Shown: in pieces, positions 22,740 through 35,479 of the stretch
How positions within the stretch are numbered: the first letter of the stretch is position 1
How the letters are laid out: every line of letters begins with the position of its first letter
Assembly: GCA_037951165.1 (NCBI GenBank)
Contig: JBBDHG010000024.1
Coordinates: 10,472,001-10,536,000 of the forward strand
Origin: Lophius americanus
Taxonomy: Eukaryota > Chordata > Actinopteri > Lophiiformes > Lophiidae
DNA length: 64,000 bases
Direction: 5' to 3'
Notes under the pieces: generated by a model
Seen by the model: only the letters and a program-made list of their open reading frames with translations
Told to the model about the DNA's origin: nothing
The model's database searches: none
Position numbers and translations under genes: made by a program

Positions 22740-23000
22740 TATCCCAGAAAAGTCGAGGATGTTGTGGAATCGTCATTGCCGTGTCCACCACTGCATCCGC
22801 CGCCATGTTGGCCGCGTCATTGGCTGCCTCCCTCCCTCCCTCCCTCCCTCGTTTTGTGCCAACGCGATAACGCAAAATGTGTCTCCTGGTCAATTTCCAA
22901 TTTTAGACCCACATAAACCTTCGTGAGAGGAAGAACTGAACTGGGTTTGGGAAAGGTCCGTTGTATATTTCCGACACCAGGGGGCGCTTATATAGTCCAG
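22740..23000 (+). repeat. dispersed repeat copy (same family as 12120-12320)
   Basis: CAGAAAAGTCGAGGATGTTG, TGGAATCGTCATTGCCGT, GAGAGGAAGAACTGAAC and a TATATTTCCGACACCAGG block follow in the same order as at 12120-12320. A CCCT microsatellite (22827-22850) has grown inside it. Confidence 0.65.
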
Positions 23001-23149
23001 ATTTGGTAGATATGGATATACTCAAGGAGATCTATCTTGTATAAAGTGTATTTTACTCTATAAGGTTATATTTTACTCAATAGTTGGATCTTTCTTTTTT
23101 TTAATGATAAACACTGTTTCTCGGATAAAACATATAATTTGAGGAGTTC

Positions 23150-23232
23150 AAATTAAATGCTTGTACAACGCAGGGGATTTGGGGCTTTTCAGGATTATAC
23201 CCCTGCCGTTGGGGACGACAGCGTAGGCCTAG
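23150..23232 (-). mobile_element. terminal segment of the foldback/TIR family, inverted
   Basis: In reverse complement it starts CTAGGCCTACGCTGTCGTCC and holds CGTTGTACAAGCATTTAA, matching the end at 16490. Together with 22740-23000 it may form one ~0.5-kb element copy. Confidence 0.65.
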
Positions 23233-23330
23233 TCATATTTTGCGAGTGAGTGCGGCAGAGATCGCAAATGATCTGTTATCATGTCCAGCGGTGTATTCTT
23301 TGTCTAAAGCAGCTGACCCACTTTTTAAAA

Positions 23331-23355
23331 GATAGTTCTAGACTCTAGAACTATC
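23331..23355. repeat. perfect 25-bp palindrome
   Basis: GATAGTTCTAGA (23331-23342) and TCTAGAACTATC (23344-23355) are exact reverse complements around a single C. Confidence 0.9.
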
Positions 23356-24440
23356 AAGCAAACTTTTAATTACCTCCTGTCATTTACTGCGACTGTCAAT
23401 CAAGATATCCGCTCCTCGCCTTCAGCGACATGCCTTCATTATTATCATATTATCTCGCTGCTGTCTTTTTAAATATGATCCTTTATGTCGGGGTCACATC
23501 ACCGCCATCGCAAATACATATATTCATCAGTCGCTGCAGACTCCTCAGCTGCCGCCACCACCACTGTCTGGACTCACTGGGGCCTTATAACTTGTTGCTG
23601 TTCAGGGTGGATGCCCTTTGAACAAAATCAAATGAGTAAGAGCAAAGACTTTATAACAGAATAGTTATGATAAGACTTATCTTTACTTTGATTGAAAATT
23701 GAATGGCAGTTTCAGATAGAAAAGAAAGCAGAACAAACAATATGCTCTCCTTTTAGTGAAAGGTCATATTATCACATCATTCGTTTTACCATCAGTCTTT
23801 GATATAATACAGACTTTACTTTGCCCTTTTCAATTCCCTGATGTTGATTTATATTAAAAAAAAATTGTCAATATTGCTGCCAATAGACTGTAGCTGTAAT
23901 TATATCCAGATCAGATATCCCTCCATCAGACCCCTCACAGTTCTGACTCCAAGGCTCAGAGCTCCATAAACCCTGTCACATCAGCTCGCGAAGAGTGACA
24001 AACATGCGTCTGCTACAACTCATCCAGCGTACACGAAACTGAGTGTGAGCCCAGACCTTAGCAGTCGTCTCTTCCTCTGACAGCAACAGGGAATGTTGAA
24101 TGAGGAAATGTAAATATTTGATTCATTATGTATGAGCCGGGACCATGGGAGTCCTTTGGGTGGATCACGCACGTGTGTTTGACTGAGCGGCGTTATCAGA
24201 AGAGACAGGATGAAAGAACACGTTGACATTTTGACTGATAAAGCATGCATTTGTGGCTTTGCTGGTATGTGTAAGATTAAACAAATATTGTTTCAGCACC
24301 GACACATGGAATACTGCACAGCTGAAGAGGCATTCTCTGATTTAACAAAGGAAGCTTACAAATCCTAGGAAGGAGTATTTTTCATCTTTTTGCCGTCATG
24401 TGGTGAGTTTTAAGTGTTTGCACACTCGTGTTTGATATTC

Positions 24441-24660
24441 TGGGACATGTGCAAAGTGTTAACCTGCTCTCAGAGCTTCCAGTGCCGGCTGACGCCACCT
24501 CAAAAGAGTGTCATTAATTAACATGCCATTATCAGAGCTGAATGCTGGCTCGGGGAGATTAATGCTGCGAGGAGCTGCTAGTGGATTAAAGGTCACATCC
24601 TGTGTGTTAATCACCCGGCACCCCTGACCGCTGGAAGGAAACACAGTAGAATGGGTACAT
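24441..24660. promoter_or_regulatory. candidate conserved non-coding element
   Basis: This is a non-repetitive stretch of balanced composition with closely spaced homeodomain-type cores (TCATTAATTAACATGCC, GATTAATGC, GTGGATTAAAGGTCA, GTTAATCAC, CAATCATTAAC) and no coding signal. The minus-strand frame over it lacks any recognisable protein. Enhancer identity is inference; conservation cannot be measured here. Confidence 0.3.
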
Positions 24661-24830
24661 TATTGCCACCTGGCTGGGCACCAATCATTAACAGGATCAG
24701 AATGAGGATGCAGAGCAGACAGGGACGCTGAATGGATGGGTTAGAGAGGAGAAGACTAGAAGGATGGAAGATTTTTTTACGACAGGGAAGCTGTGAAATT
24801 GCAACAGAGAGATGGTGATGTACATAGTCA

Positions 24831-25110
24831 TTAAAGGAGCAGTTCGCTAACAAATTTAAATTCTGTAATTTTAGTCCACCAAACATTTCTGGAGATTCAC
24901 AGTATTTTTTAAGGATTCTCCGAAACAACTGAAGAAGATGAAGGTTTAAAAAAAAAAATACATCGATCACTGGCCTCTAAAATTGCAATAATCAGAAAAT
25001 ACTTTCCAGGATATTTATGGAAGTATGGGAGGATGCTCCTCATACCCAGAGCTGCCTTAAAATCTGATCAAAATATCTTCTTAATCATCCACTGACAGCT
25101 TTCTAACAAA
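24831..25110 (+). repeat. interspersed repeat (TTAAAGGAGC family), copy 4
   Basis: It begins TTAAAGGAGCAGTTCGCTAA, then a TAATTTTAGTCC block, a TTTCTGGAGATTCAC block and an internal A-run, like the other family copies. Confidence 0.5.
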
Positions 25111-25195
25111 CAAAAAACCAACAAGCAGACAGAAAAAAAAACAAATCCTCTTGCTGGTGGAGTCAGTGACTCCGTAAAGCTCCTGCGACATAATC

Positions 25196-25740
25196 TGTCA
25201 TGGCTCCGGTTTCAGTCTGCTGGTTTCTGAAGTTTATTGCCTCGTGTTTGTTATGGTTTTTTGTTCCTGTTTTAATTTGAGAGTTTATTCCCCACTTCGT
25301 TTCTGTATTCAAACCTCCTGTCCCTGTTCAATCTTTCCAGTTTTCACTTGTATTCTTTCCCCGGTTCTGTGTCTGCTCATTCTCTGGGTTCTGTCCGTGT
25401 CACACGAATGTTTTCCCTCCGCTGATTGTTTACCTGTTTCACCTGTGCCTCATTATCTCCTCCCTCCTTCAGTGTTTACGTCTGAGCATTTTTGTCTTGG
25501 GTTGCTAGTATGTCGTTGATGTTATTGTCACCCGTTCCAGTCATTTCTCTGAGTTCTTATTCCCTGTCTTCTCTCTAAGTGCACCAGTTTTGGACTTTGT
25601 TTTGGTTCTATTCACTTGCTTCTGGACACTTGGTTCACCTGAACACATTACCTGTCTACTGAGCCTGCCGACCCGATAGTGACTAATTGCTGGACCTACA
25701 CCATTACTGTCTCCGCCTCCTTTGTCTATAAGTGAGTCCT
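25196..25740 (+). repeat. interspersed repeat, LTR-like or unclassified
   Basis: A pyrimidine-rich, T/C-biased segment opening CTGTCATGGCTCCGG and containing CACCTGTGCCTCATTATCTC. It resembles fish LTR-retrotransposon ends by general character, but I see no PBS, PPT or partner LTR. No coding region. Confidence 0.3.
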
Positions 25741-27529
25741 CATTCCCGATTGGCTCTCATACTATTAAAAATCCAAATCTCCTAAATCTACAAGATACCA
25801 AACCATTTTTAATCCTTACCTAACCCATTTCCACCAAAGCAGTTCCAGCACTGGTTTGTAGTCAGTATCATATCATTGCGCACCAAATCTTTGTGACTGC
25901 CAACTTTGTGGACACAGATAGTGTAGCCTAACCAAAAACACCAACCTTAAAGATGGATATATCTTCTTCAGATAGTGCTGAGAAGAAGAAGACGCCTTTA
26001 GGTTGAAACATTAGCATGGTTGTTGATTTTGTTCATAATGTTGAAACATATAAATTATGGGAGGCGGTGTAGCTAAAATACAAATAAGACTTAAAAAACA
26101 TTAAAGGACACTTTGAAGCACTAAAAAGAAAAAAGTTAAAAGATCTCCACTGAGGAGATTGTCGCCGCTGCTTTTGAACAAAGAAAATCCACCTGTAGTA
26201 GCCAATGATTAATTATTCATGTTTTTTGATGAACTGTTTTTTTCACCATACGGCCTGTGAGTAAAGAGGAAAGTCATATAAAATGATATTAAAGGTGACT
26301 GAGTGCAAAAACGGCTCACTGCTTCTGCTCCAGCCGAGGATAATATTATCATTGAGTTATTTCAAACAAAACACTGAATAAGGGTCTCACACCCGGCTTT
26401 TTAGCACATATAGTGTCCCGTCGGCCTCGTTCACAGTCTCCACTCTGTCTCTGACGGATACAAACGCACAAAGAGCCCATACACATCTGTGACAAACACA
26501 TTAGATTCTTAGTGTGAAAAGCCTTGAGGACGATCCAAGGTGAATGGATTCATTTCTGGCTGTTCAAGAGAGAATGTTTGCAGCCTGGATCGGCACTTGT
26601 ATATCATATTTCTGCAGCCCACACACATCTCCCACTCTCCCACATCTGACAAGAATCTCTCAGATCGGATGTGAGTCACCAGCTTTGGCAGTCGAAGGCG
26701 AAATTCTTCTGCTGTTACTCTCATACAATGACCACTCAGCTCTTTCCACCGCCTTTACTTTCTCTCTCTTTATTTTTCTTGCCTCTGATGCCTGTTGTCA
26801 TATCAAGGCGCACAGTTTTACATCCTGTCAAAATAAGAGTCCTAGCAGTCTATTAGTCGGCCTATTTTCCGAGTATTCACAAGAGTGTGACAAAATGAAT
26901 TTCTGTGAGCACACCTCAAAGGTTGTTGCCTCTGTGCTAGAGGACAGAAGGCCAGGTCAGGTGGAAAAAAAGAGCATGCACAGTGAATGCTCAGTAGATG
27001 CTTACAGAGCGGCCTCTATTCTCAGAGGACGCTGTATTCCTGCATCAACGCTTTCCAGGATGCAGGCGCTTGGTTCGCTGCTCGTTTGATGGACTGTTTT
27101 CCCTCCATCCCGGGCGGGGTTGTGTACGTTTTGACCTTGGTGTCAGCAGAGTCAGACAGAAGCTGCTGAATAGGAGGATTCTCTCTTCCGAAAGGACGTG
27201 TGATAGTTTTGGGGAGCCATTCCAACATAAATTAAGAAGTTAAATTTGCGTGTTTAATGACATGTGTAAGTGCAACCTATCCTTTTTTAATGAACATAAT
27301 TTATTTTTAGTCTTGTGTCACATTGTCTGTGTGGTACGGCGAGTATGCTGCTAAAATCTCCTTCAACCAAGCTTGTTCAAGGTGCAACTGTTTGGCCATT
27401 ATAACGTGTCTCCCTTCTGTTTAAAAGACCTACAGAGGTAGGGGGCATTGCTGCTCGGAGGAAGGAAAAGGTTGTGATAATTTGACGATGTAAAAAACGC
27501 ATGTGTAAATACGCAGGTGAGAAGTGAGC
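25741..27529. other. intergenic, no gene recognised
   Basis: It contains a 181-codon frame (26544-27089) without domain, codon or splice support. I see nothing else I can name. Confidence 0.4.
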
Positions 27530-27925
27530 TACTCTGGACCCAAAAGCAGAACTCAGACTAGGTAGAAACAAGTGATAAAAGAGTTTATTGATAATGTCTT
27601 TTTGAGTCTTCAGGAAGGAGTGGTTATTGTCAGGCTTGGCGAAGCGGGATGGCTGAAAGTAGCAGATGGCAGTGCGGCGCTTGGCTTTTACTGACCGTGG
27701 GAGCTGGCAGACTCAAGAGGAGCAGAGTGTAGCGAGAGGATCAGAACCCTGAGGTACAGGGAGGAACAGGGTCAGGCAGATGCGGACAAAAATACCACAG
27801 TTGCAAAAAAGTCTCACGAGTATAACTACCACGGATACAGACCGAACAATGTGGCAGAGACTGGAGTCCAGGGCTGGACTACTTATTCGGCTACGCCTTG
27901 AGTAGTGGATGGTCTCAGTTTGCAA
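27530..27925. repeat. possible interspersed repeat segment
   Basis: GGACCCAAAAGCAGAACTCA, an AGAGTTTATTGATAA block and purine-rich GTCAGGCTTGGCGAAGC text resemble widespread fish retroelement-associated sequence. Weak support. Confidence 0.25.
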
Positions 27926-27959
27926 GGAGGGCAGGTCAGCTCGATGAATTTAGGTCGCT

Positions 27960-28015
27960 TGTAAATGTCCAACACTAGTGGAAGCTTTAAATCTGAAAGT
28001 TTTCGGACCATAATT
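27960..28015 (+). repeat. short dispersed-repeat relic (CACTAGTGGAAGCTTTAAATC)
   Basis: Related to the CACTAGAGGGAGCTTTATC block and the CAGGCCATAAT block at 12280-12320. Confidence 0.4.
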
Positions 28016-29730
28016 TCTCAACCATTGGTCGTTTCCAGTCCGATTCTGGATTCTTTTCTCGATATAAGCAGAACTCGCTTCTCAGAAGTTCTTAGAATAA
28101 AGTCAATTCTGACACAAGGCAGTTGTGAGGGAAATGGCAACTCAAAGAGTGATAGATAAGGATTTGGTTCTGCATCTCTCTGTGGCTTTTTAACTGCAAA
28201 GCTTCCTCCATTCAGCTGTGCTTCTGAAAAGCCCCTCCCTCGGGGGTGTCATTCTCAGCCTTGACACCTTGTGATCTGACTGCAAAAAAGCACATGAAAG
28301 ATCACTCTCAAACATACACAAACACAAAGGAGTGTACTTTACAGAGTCTGCTTCACACACACTATCTGCTATTGCACTCTTATCTCTGCACCCTTATCAG
28401 CTCCCTCTGGGCCGTGAGCTCAGTTGACATTTCACCTCATTTCTGGTGTATAACCCTTCCAGGTCCTTATTATCAAGTGTTTGGACACTGCTCCATGTTC
28501 CAGAAAACAACTGTTTCCGGTATTATTCCAGTCTGTCCTTTGGGACCATCAGAATCTGTTTATAGTACACCCTATCCCCGAATACACCTGTTCTACTCCA
28601 GTTTATCGACCTGCCTCGAATCAGAGGAACCTTATCAACCACTTATGAGCCTATGTGTTGACATACTCTCTGATGATAGCTCCCTGCGTCATCTAATTCA
28701 GAGAATCCGCGCTTATCTTTTCAACATCTTCACGCAGAATAGCGATAAATCCATCGTTTCCCTGGGGAAATGCTTCAATTTCCAGGGCCCGGGAGATGTA
28801 GATGTATGTGATCCAGACTTGCTGACCGTGTTCTTCGCTGTATGTCGAGTCCGCCCCCTGCACAGCTTCCCTAAAGCAACCCATCCCCCACCTGGAGACA
28901 TTTCTGCTCTGTATGTGTGACTACATTACACCGGTTTCCTCTCCCCCACTGAGTGAGTCCTCTGAGCTGGTCCCTGGGGTGGGTGTTGGTGTGGAAAGCA
29001 GGCCATTTTCCCTGTCCATGGGATGTTATTGATGAGGTGAGGTAATGGATCTCCCCGCTGTGCACACAGGGACACTGAGGATAAATCAGACAGTGGGTAA
29101 GACCCAACCAGCCATTCCACCTCTCTCCAGACTCAACTGCCATTTCATTAGTTTTATTTATGGGGGTTTTGCACTCTACTGAACCCCTCCCCTTTCCATC
29201 CTCCCACTGAAAATGCTGCTATTCTTCTTCTTCCTCCCTCATATAGCACTATGGCAACCTATATGCACCTCTATCCTTCTTTCTTCCCTTTTTCCTGGAA
29301 AACATAGCTCCCCCACACCTACTCTGGAATTATTCCCCGCCTAAGTTGAAAGAATACGTGAGCAGCCTACAGCCGTTCATCCTGTGATGGATAAAAGGCG
29401 GCACTGTTAAACTTTTCACTGTAAGATTATAGTAATTAAGTAGAAGCAGCTTCTCCTGCAAAGTACTTTATTTAAGTACCTTTTAAAATTACAGTAAACT
29501 CTTTGAACTTAATAAGCAGATCATTACTGTGTTCTTGTAAAAGTTCTTTACAATACTCTTCACAGTTTTGTCAGTAACTTAAATATTTATAGAGTGAAAG
29601 CTGTAGTGAAATCTACAGTCTGGTACCTGTATTTAATGATAATAAAAGAATGTTACTGTAATAGCACTACTAAAATGGGTATTAGATTGTACCTACATTG
29701 AGCCTTACTAGCCCAACTAGTCTGTGATGT
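28016..29730. other. intergenic, no gene recognised
   Basis: A 224-codon + strand frame (28246-28920) spans this stretch. It has no recognisable domain, no flanking splice or promoter signals, and a composition like its surroundings. I do not call it a gene. Confidence 0.4.
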
Positions 29731-30040
29731 TAACAACTCTAGTGCTTCTGTGATATAGTGCTGGGGCTCTAGTTCCTCTGGGACTGAATGACATGACTCT
29801 AGTGTTTCTGTGATATCATAATGTTGCTCTAGTGTCTCTGTGACATAGTAATGAGGATCTATTCCTTCTAAGATGTAATGATGTGGCTGTAGTGACCCTG
29901 TGATGTAAGGATGTGGCTGTAGTGACCCTGTGATGTAAGGATGTGGCTGTAGTGCCCCTTTGATGTAAGGATGTGGCTCTAGTGCCCCTGTGATATCATG
30001 GTGTGAGTCTAGTGCCTCTATGATGTCATGATGTGACTCG
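29731..30040 (+). repeat. 30-bp minisatellite, ~10 copies
   Basis: The unit ATGTGGCTGTAGTGACCCTG plus TGATGTAAGG repeats in strict 30-bp register. Copies around 29881-29940 are identical, and both flanks decay (CTCTAGTGTTTCTGTGATAT variants). Confidence 0.92.
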
Positions 30041-30249
30041 TATAGCTCTTCATTACTTAATTATTATAATTATTAATTGATTAATGAATGAATGAACTCA
30101 TTCATTCATATTCATATCCGTAAACACTTATTCTGATACTGAACCTATCGCAGCAAGTGGAAAACCAAGCCAGGCTTTAGAAGGTTCATTTGTTACATCC
30201 ATTGTTGACTCCAACACAAGCCTGAAAGAAACAATTGATTTGCATTGTT

Positions 30250-31651
30250 ACAGAGGAAACAGAGGAGACAGAGGAAACAGAGGAGACAGAGGTAACAGAG
30301 GAGACAGAGGAGACAGAGGAGACGGAGGAGACGGAGGAAACAGAGGAGACAGAGGAAACAGAGGAGACAGAGGTAACAGAGGAGACAGAGGAGACAGAGG
30401 AGACGGAGGAGACGGAGGAAACAGAGGAGACAGAGGAAACAGAGGAGACAGAGGTAACAGAGGAGACAGAGGAGACAGAGGTAACAGAGGTAACAGAGGA
30501 GACAGAGGTAACAGAGGAGACAGAGGAGACAGAGGTGACAGAGGAGACAGAGGTGACAGAGGAGACAGAGGAGACAGAGGAGACAGAGGTAACAGAGGAG
30601 AGAGAGGTAACAGAGGAGACAGAGGTAACAGAGGACACAGAGGAGACAGAGGTAACAGAGGAAACAGAGGAGACGGAGGAGACGGAGGAGACAGAGGTGA
30701 CAGAGGAGACAGAGGTAACAGAGGAGACAGAGAAAACAGAGGAAACAGAGGAAACAAAGGAGACAGAGGAGACAGAGGTAACAGAGGAGACAGAGGTAAC
30801 AGAGGAGACAGAGGAAACAGAGGAGACAGAGGTAACAGAGGAGACAGAGGAAACAGAGGAGACAGAGGTAACAGAGGAGACAGAGGTAACAGAGGAGACA
30901 GAGGTAACAGAGGAGACAGAGGAGACAGAGGTAACAGAGGTGACAGAGGTAACAGAGGAGACCGAGGAGACAGAGGTGACAGAGGAGACAGAGGTAACAA
31001 AGGAGACAGAGGAAACAGAGGAGACAGAGGAGACAGAGGTAACAGAGGTAACAGAGGAGACAGAGGTAACAGAGGAGACAGAGGAGACAGAGGTAACAGA
31101 GGAGACAGAGGTAACAGAAGAGACAGAGGAGACAGAGGTAACAGAGGTAACAGAGGAGACAGAGGTAACAGAGGTAACAGAGGAGACAGAGGTAACAGAA
31201 GAGACAGAGGAGACAGAGGTAACAGAGGTAACAGAGGAGACAAAGGTAACAGAGGAGACAGAGGAGACAGAGGTAACAGAGGAGACAGAGATAACAGAGG
31301 TAACAGAGGAGACAGAGGTAACAGAGGAGACAGAGGAGACAGAGGAGACAGAGGAAACAGAGGAAACAGAGGAGACAGAGGTAACAGAAGAGACAGAGGA
31401 GACAGAGGTAACAGAGGTAACAGAGGAGACAGAGGAAACAGAGGAGACAGAGGTAACAGAGGAGACAGAGGAAACAGAGGAGACAGAGGTAACAGAGGAG
31501 ACAGAGATAACAGAGGTAACAGAGGAGACAGAGGTAACAGAGGAGACAGAGGAGACAGAGGTAACAGAGGAGACAGAGATAACAGAGGTAACAGAGGAGA
31601 CAGAGGTAACAGAGGAGACAGAGGAGACAGAGGAGACAGAGGAAACAGAGG
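30250..31651. repeat. 9-bp-unit satellite array (ACAGAGGNN), ~156 units
   Basis: An unbroken array of 9-mers of three main types: ACAGAGGAG, ACAGAGGTA and ACAGAGGAA. Rare markers such as GTAACAGAAG (31111, 31192, 31381) and AGAGATAAC (near 31287, 31503, 31575) recur at whole-unit spacings, showing higher-order duplications. The unit length is a multiple of three and the common units contain no stop codons, so long frames persist on both strands (for example TEETEV, GDRGNR, SSVTSV peptides). I treat these as artefacts: no start context, promoter or splice signals. The + strand is strongly purine-rich. Confidence 0.95.
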
Positions 31652-34600
31652 CTGCCATTCAAGGCCTGACCTTCATTCTTACAATCACTCACCCACAGAT
31701 GGAACCGCTGGGTCCATGAACCTTCTGATACCATTTTGACCTCTTGAGGCTGTACCAGACAGATTAAGTCCACGGTAACATATGACACAGGCTACTGGAC
31801 AGAATCTGTAATGCCGTGTAAAGACCATAACCTCTAATGGTGTCTGGTATGTACAGATGGATGGACAGAGGGGCAGATGGGCAAAGGTAACCTTATATGG
31901 CCCCTCTGTTATTGGGAAGTATAAACTAACTAATTTATTCAGTGGACCTTTCCTCGTTCATGCAGCTCCTATTCTATATCTAAAAGATGGATTGGGTTGA
32001 GAGAAATGTAGTTACTATACTTTTTTCCACATTCCCATGATACTCTGCCATTTACAGTCGGGTTTACACACATTCTCTTAAAGAGTTGTAACCCTGTACA
32101 GCATTATTTCTCCCAGAGTGCAATGCAGTTAACGGCGTGTCCCCGTATGATATTCATAGAACATAATACCGTTGAGCTTCACTGTAAATTTGCATCAAAG
32201 TTTCACAGTGAGGGTGTAGAGAGCGCTGTGCTCTGAAAAGGCTCAGCACTGGCTGGGCTTTCAACAATGGACACAGCAGACCATCCAGCTCAGCACTTTC
32301 TGCAGAGCTGTATTTCAGTTGGCTGAGTAGCAGCAGTTCACCTCTGGGCTTATGGCTCCGCCACTTAACGAGAACACTGAAGCCAAAACCGGCTTTGTCC
32401 TTGAGGGGAGGGAGGAGAATTCCTTCGTGTGTCCTTGCTGGAGCTCATATGAGATCGATCTTTGTGTCTGAGATGGTGTCCATTAGTGGCAGACAGACTT
32501 TAAGGAAGGTTCAGTTATTATCTGCTCACTCATGATACTGAATGATGAAGATGAACGTCTGGTGCAGCTTTGTCACAACCAATTTGAAACAAATTTCGAC
32601 ATGGCACATTTCCAAACAGTGGAATACAAATGGTGTGAAGACCACACATTTTATAACTTGGGACAGACATTTCTCGGACGCTGTGTGTTGACAGCCTGTC
32701 AGCATTGTGATTCTCCAAATGTCCTAAATCTGGAGGTCCGTAGGAAAGGAAGAGGAAGTCATCCAGACTCAATTCTTGGACATTGCAGTGAACCATTGAA
32801 TACTACAACCTTTATAAATCCCATCCAGTCATACACAGTCCAACATAATTTCCACATAATTAGTATAACATGTATAACATTTAAGGGTGATGTGTCCCAC
32901 AAATCACTCGAATAAGAACAAAATATCAACATTTTAAAACAGAAATTTGTATACAACATATAATATGTTGTCATCGGTCTAATAGAAAAACTTTGGCGCT
33001 CAGACTTTCTGTTGAGATTCTGTTTGAAGGGTCTCTGCCCTGAGCAGCAGCGTGGAATATTCCCCCCTTGGATTCTGGAGGCTGGTGGTGGTGGCTGATG
33101 ATTCTGCTGAGGCTGATGAGTGATGAGGCTGATGGATCTGCGAGGGCTAGGCGGAGATGGTAAGGTAGAAGAAACCAGCAGCACTAAAGAACCAGATGCA
33201 TGGAGAGAGTCATATTTAAAGAAAGCAGCTTATGGTGATTGGCTCAGCATGCAGGTGTGACAGTGATTGGATGGATGAGGCTACCTGGATGGGCCCTGAA
33301 GCAGGTAATTAAGACTGATAATGTGTGTAAGGGGAGGATAATAGGGTGGAATGAGTAGTAATTGTGGCCCGGGTGTGCAAGAGAATAGTCTTTCTGATTG
33401 CAGGTTTGATAGATCTCCATTCTCTGCAATCATCTGACTCTTTCCCTAAGTTGACATAGCAAAATGACTCTGCGCTGTTGACATAAGACTGATTATATCA
33501 GTTACACCCAATCAAACTTTTATTTACAAAATGAAACTAATATAGTACTGAAATGTAATTTAAGTAAGAATCTGAGCTCACACCAGGAAATCCAAGATAC
33601 AAGTCCAGAAACTTGTATACTAGTTTCAATCTAACTTCATTTTATAGATTAGATTAGTAGGCCGCGCAACCGTAACTGCTTATCCTGTTCAGGTTTGCGG
33701 GGGGCTTGAGTAATTCTTTTTGCTGACTTGTTCCTTTTATCCGTTGTGTATGTATGTATAATAAGTCATCAGATAAGTCATCAGATCACCTCTTCATCTG
33801 TGATCCTTTAACGCTCATGTTCATTGAACTGAGATAAACCCACAACACTGTCAGCAAGTGTTGACTGATGCTGGGACGTACAATCAGATTAGCAAATATC
33901 TTGGCTGGCTGGCTCTCTGAAAAGCCTCATGCCACTGTTTGATGCATGAATATTGATACCTGTCTCTGTATTAAATTGATTTAATGTACTGGGACCTGGA
34001 TTAGACATGAAAGGCAATGAATCATATGCTGCTTGCGTGCTTCTTCCACTGGAGTGAGGCAGCAACGGGGGTTTCGGTTGGTTTCATGGTGAACACTGAT
34101 GTCATGACAGTCGTGCTTGAACATGTCCATACAAGGTCCACTCCAGTTTCCTCTGCATGATTCCATGCAGCTGAACAGATGGTCGACTGAGCTGAGCTCC
34201 ATGATTGTGTGCAACTGCCAGTTTCATTACATTGCTTCACTTGGAGATGGGACAAATGTGAAAATGTCTCTCACGCCTTCTCCAGCCAAATAAAGGATCA
34301 TTTTTCTGCATATCCCAGACTGCATTCTGCATTACTGCCGTTATTTAAACCTCTGCGGTTTGATTACAAAGCCATTATTTCCAAATAAAAAGGTAAACAG
34401 CCCTGTGCCCCCTGGTTTTAAAGGGATCTCCAAATTTAGATCGAGAGAGTGGCTCCAAAATCCAAAAGCTATTCCAGGTCAGCATCTTATTTATTTCCAT
34501 ATCCACAGTGTTGCAACAAAGTCACTTTGGGACACAAATATTGTGTTCAGGCATGTAACCTAAGGCCTTGTTTTTATATGAAAATAAACAGCTCAATCTC

Positions 34601-35479
34601 AGCTCCGCAGAATGAAGCTCCCATTTACCCTCAAGCATGCATCAAACAGATGATATGGCCTATTAGGTGAAAATCTCGATTCTAGTTTTAGAAATCGTTC
34701 GTAAAAACACACCTTTACTCATGTGAAAGAGTAGCACTAGTGCAACGAAGGGCTTCACGAAGCTCTTGAAGCCCTTATTATTCTCTTACTTCTGTATGCT
34801 GTTATGAGTCAGACATGTTATATCATGTATGACCTCAACACAGGACAGAAATAGAAGAGGCGATTCAGAAAGATCCAAACTACATTGTCACACCTTTTAG
34901 TTATTTACAGAACAATCTCAAAAACATGATATCTTGGGAAATACGTCTTAAATTCATCAAGAACTATATCTAACCAGCGCAAAATTATTAAATCCAGACC
35001 AAGAGAGAGGCTGTTATAGTCCATGCATATATGATGTAACGTATGCTATGACACATTTCTGTCATGGATCATGCTTGACTAATTATCCCTTGATTTAATA
35101 AATGCATGAGGATTATGTTGGATTAAGTTGATAATTTGAGTAGAAATTATTATTCTGACCATTTTTAATTTTGCACAGACCATATATTTATATTCTCTTG
35201 GTAATGAAGTCGAGAGAAAACCCTTTTACACATAAAATAATAATAAATGCTGCAGAGCATCAAAACCTGCACAATAACGTTCTGCAACGGCATCTGCCCC
35301 CAACACCCTAGAGCCACCCCCGACATTAATCACTCACCCTCGCTGTGCTCACTGTCCCACCTCCTTCCCTGCTGTCATCTATTACACAACCATACCGCCA
35401 TTCACAAGAACCCGTCTCCAGCATACACAAGACCTATCAGGTTTAGGTGTATGGTTTCATATTACACACCATTATGGGA
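31652..35479. other. intergenic, no gene recognised
   Basis: Mostly single-copy-looking, AT-rich DNA. A short fragment near 33680-33715 (ACTGCTTATCCTGTTCAGG) matches the repeat at 42640. No coding region I can support. Confidence 0.4.

Noticed and set aside
26544..27089. 181-codon + strand open frame
   Set aside because: No domain, conserved motif or splice context.
28246..28920. 224-codon + strand open frame
   Set aside because: No recognisable domain, no promoter or splice signals, composition like neighbouring non-coding DNA. A frame this long is possible by chance in 64 kb.
30186..31788. 490-531-codon frames on both strands
   Set aside because: Fully explained by a 9-bp tandem repeat whose units carry no stop codons; not genes.
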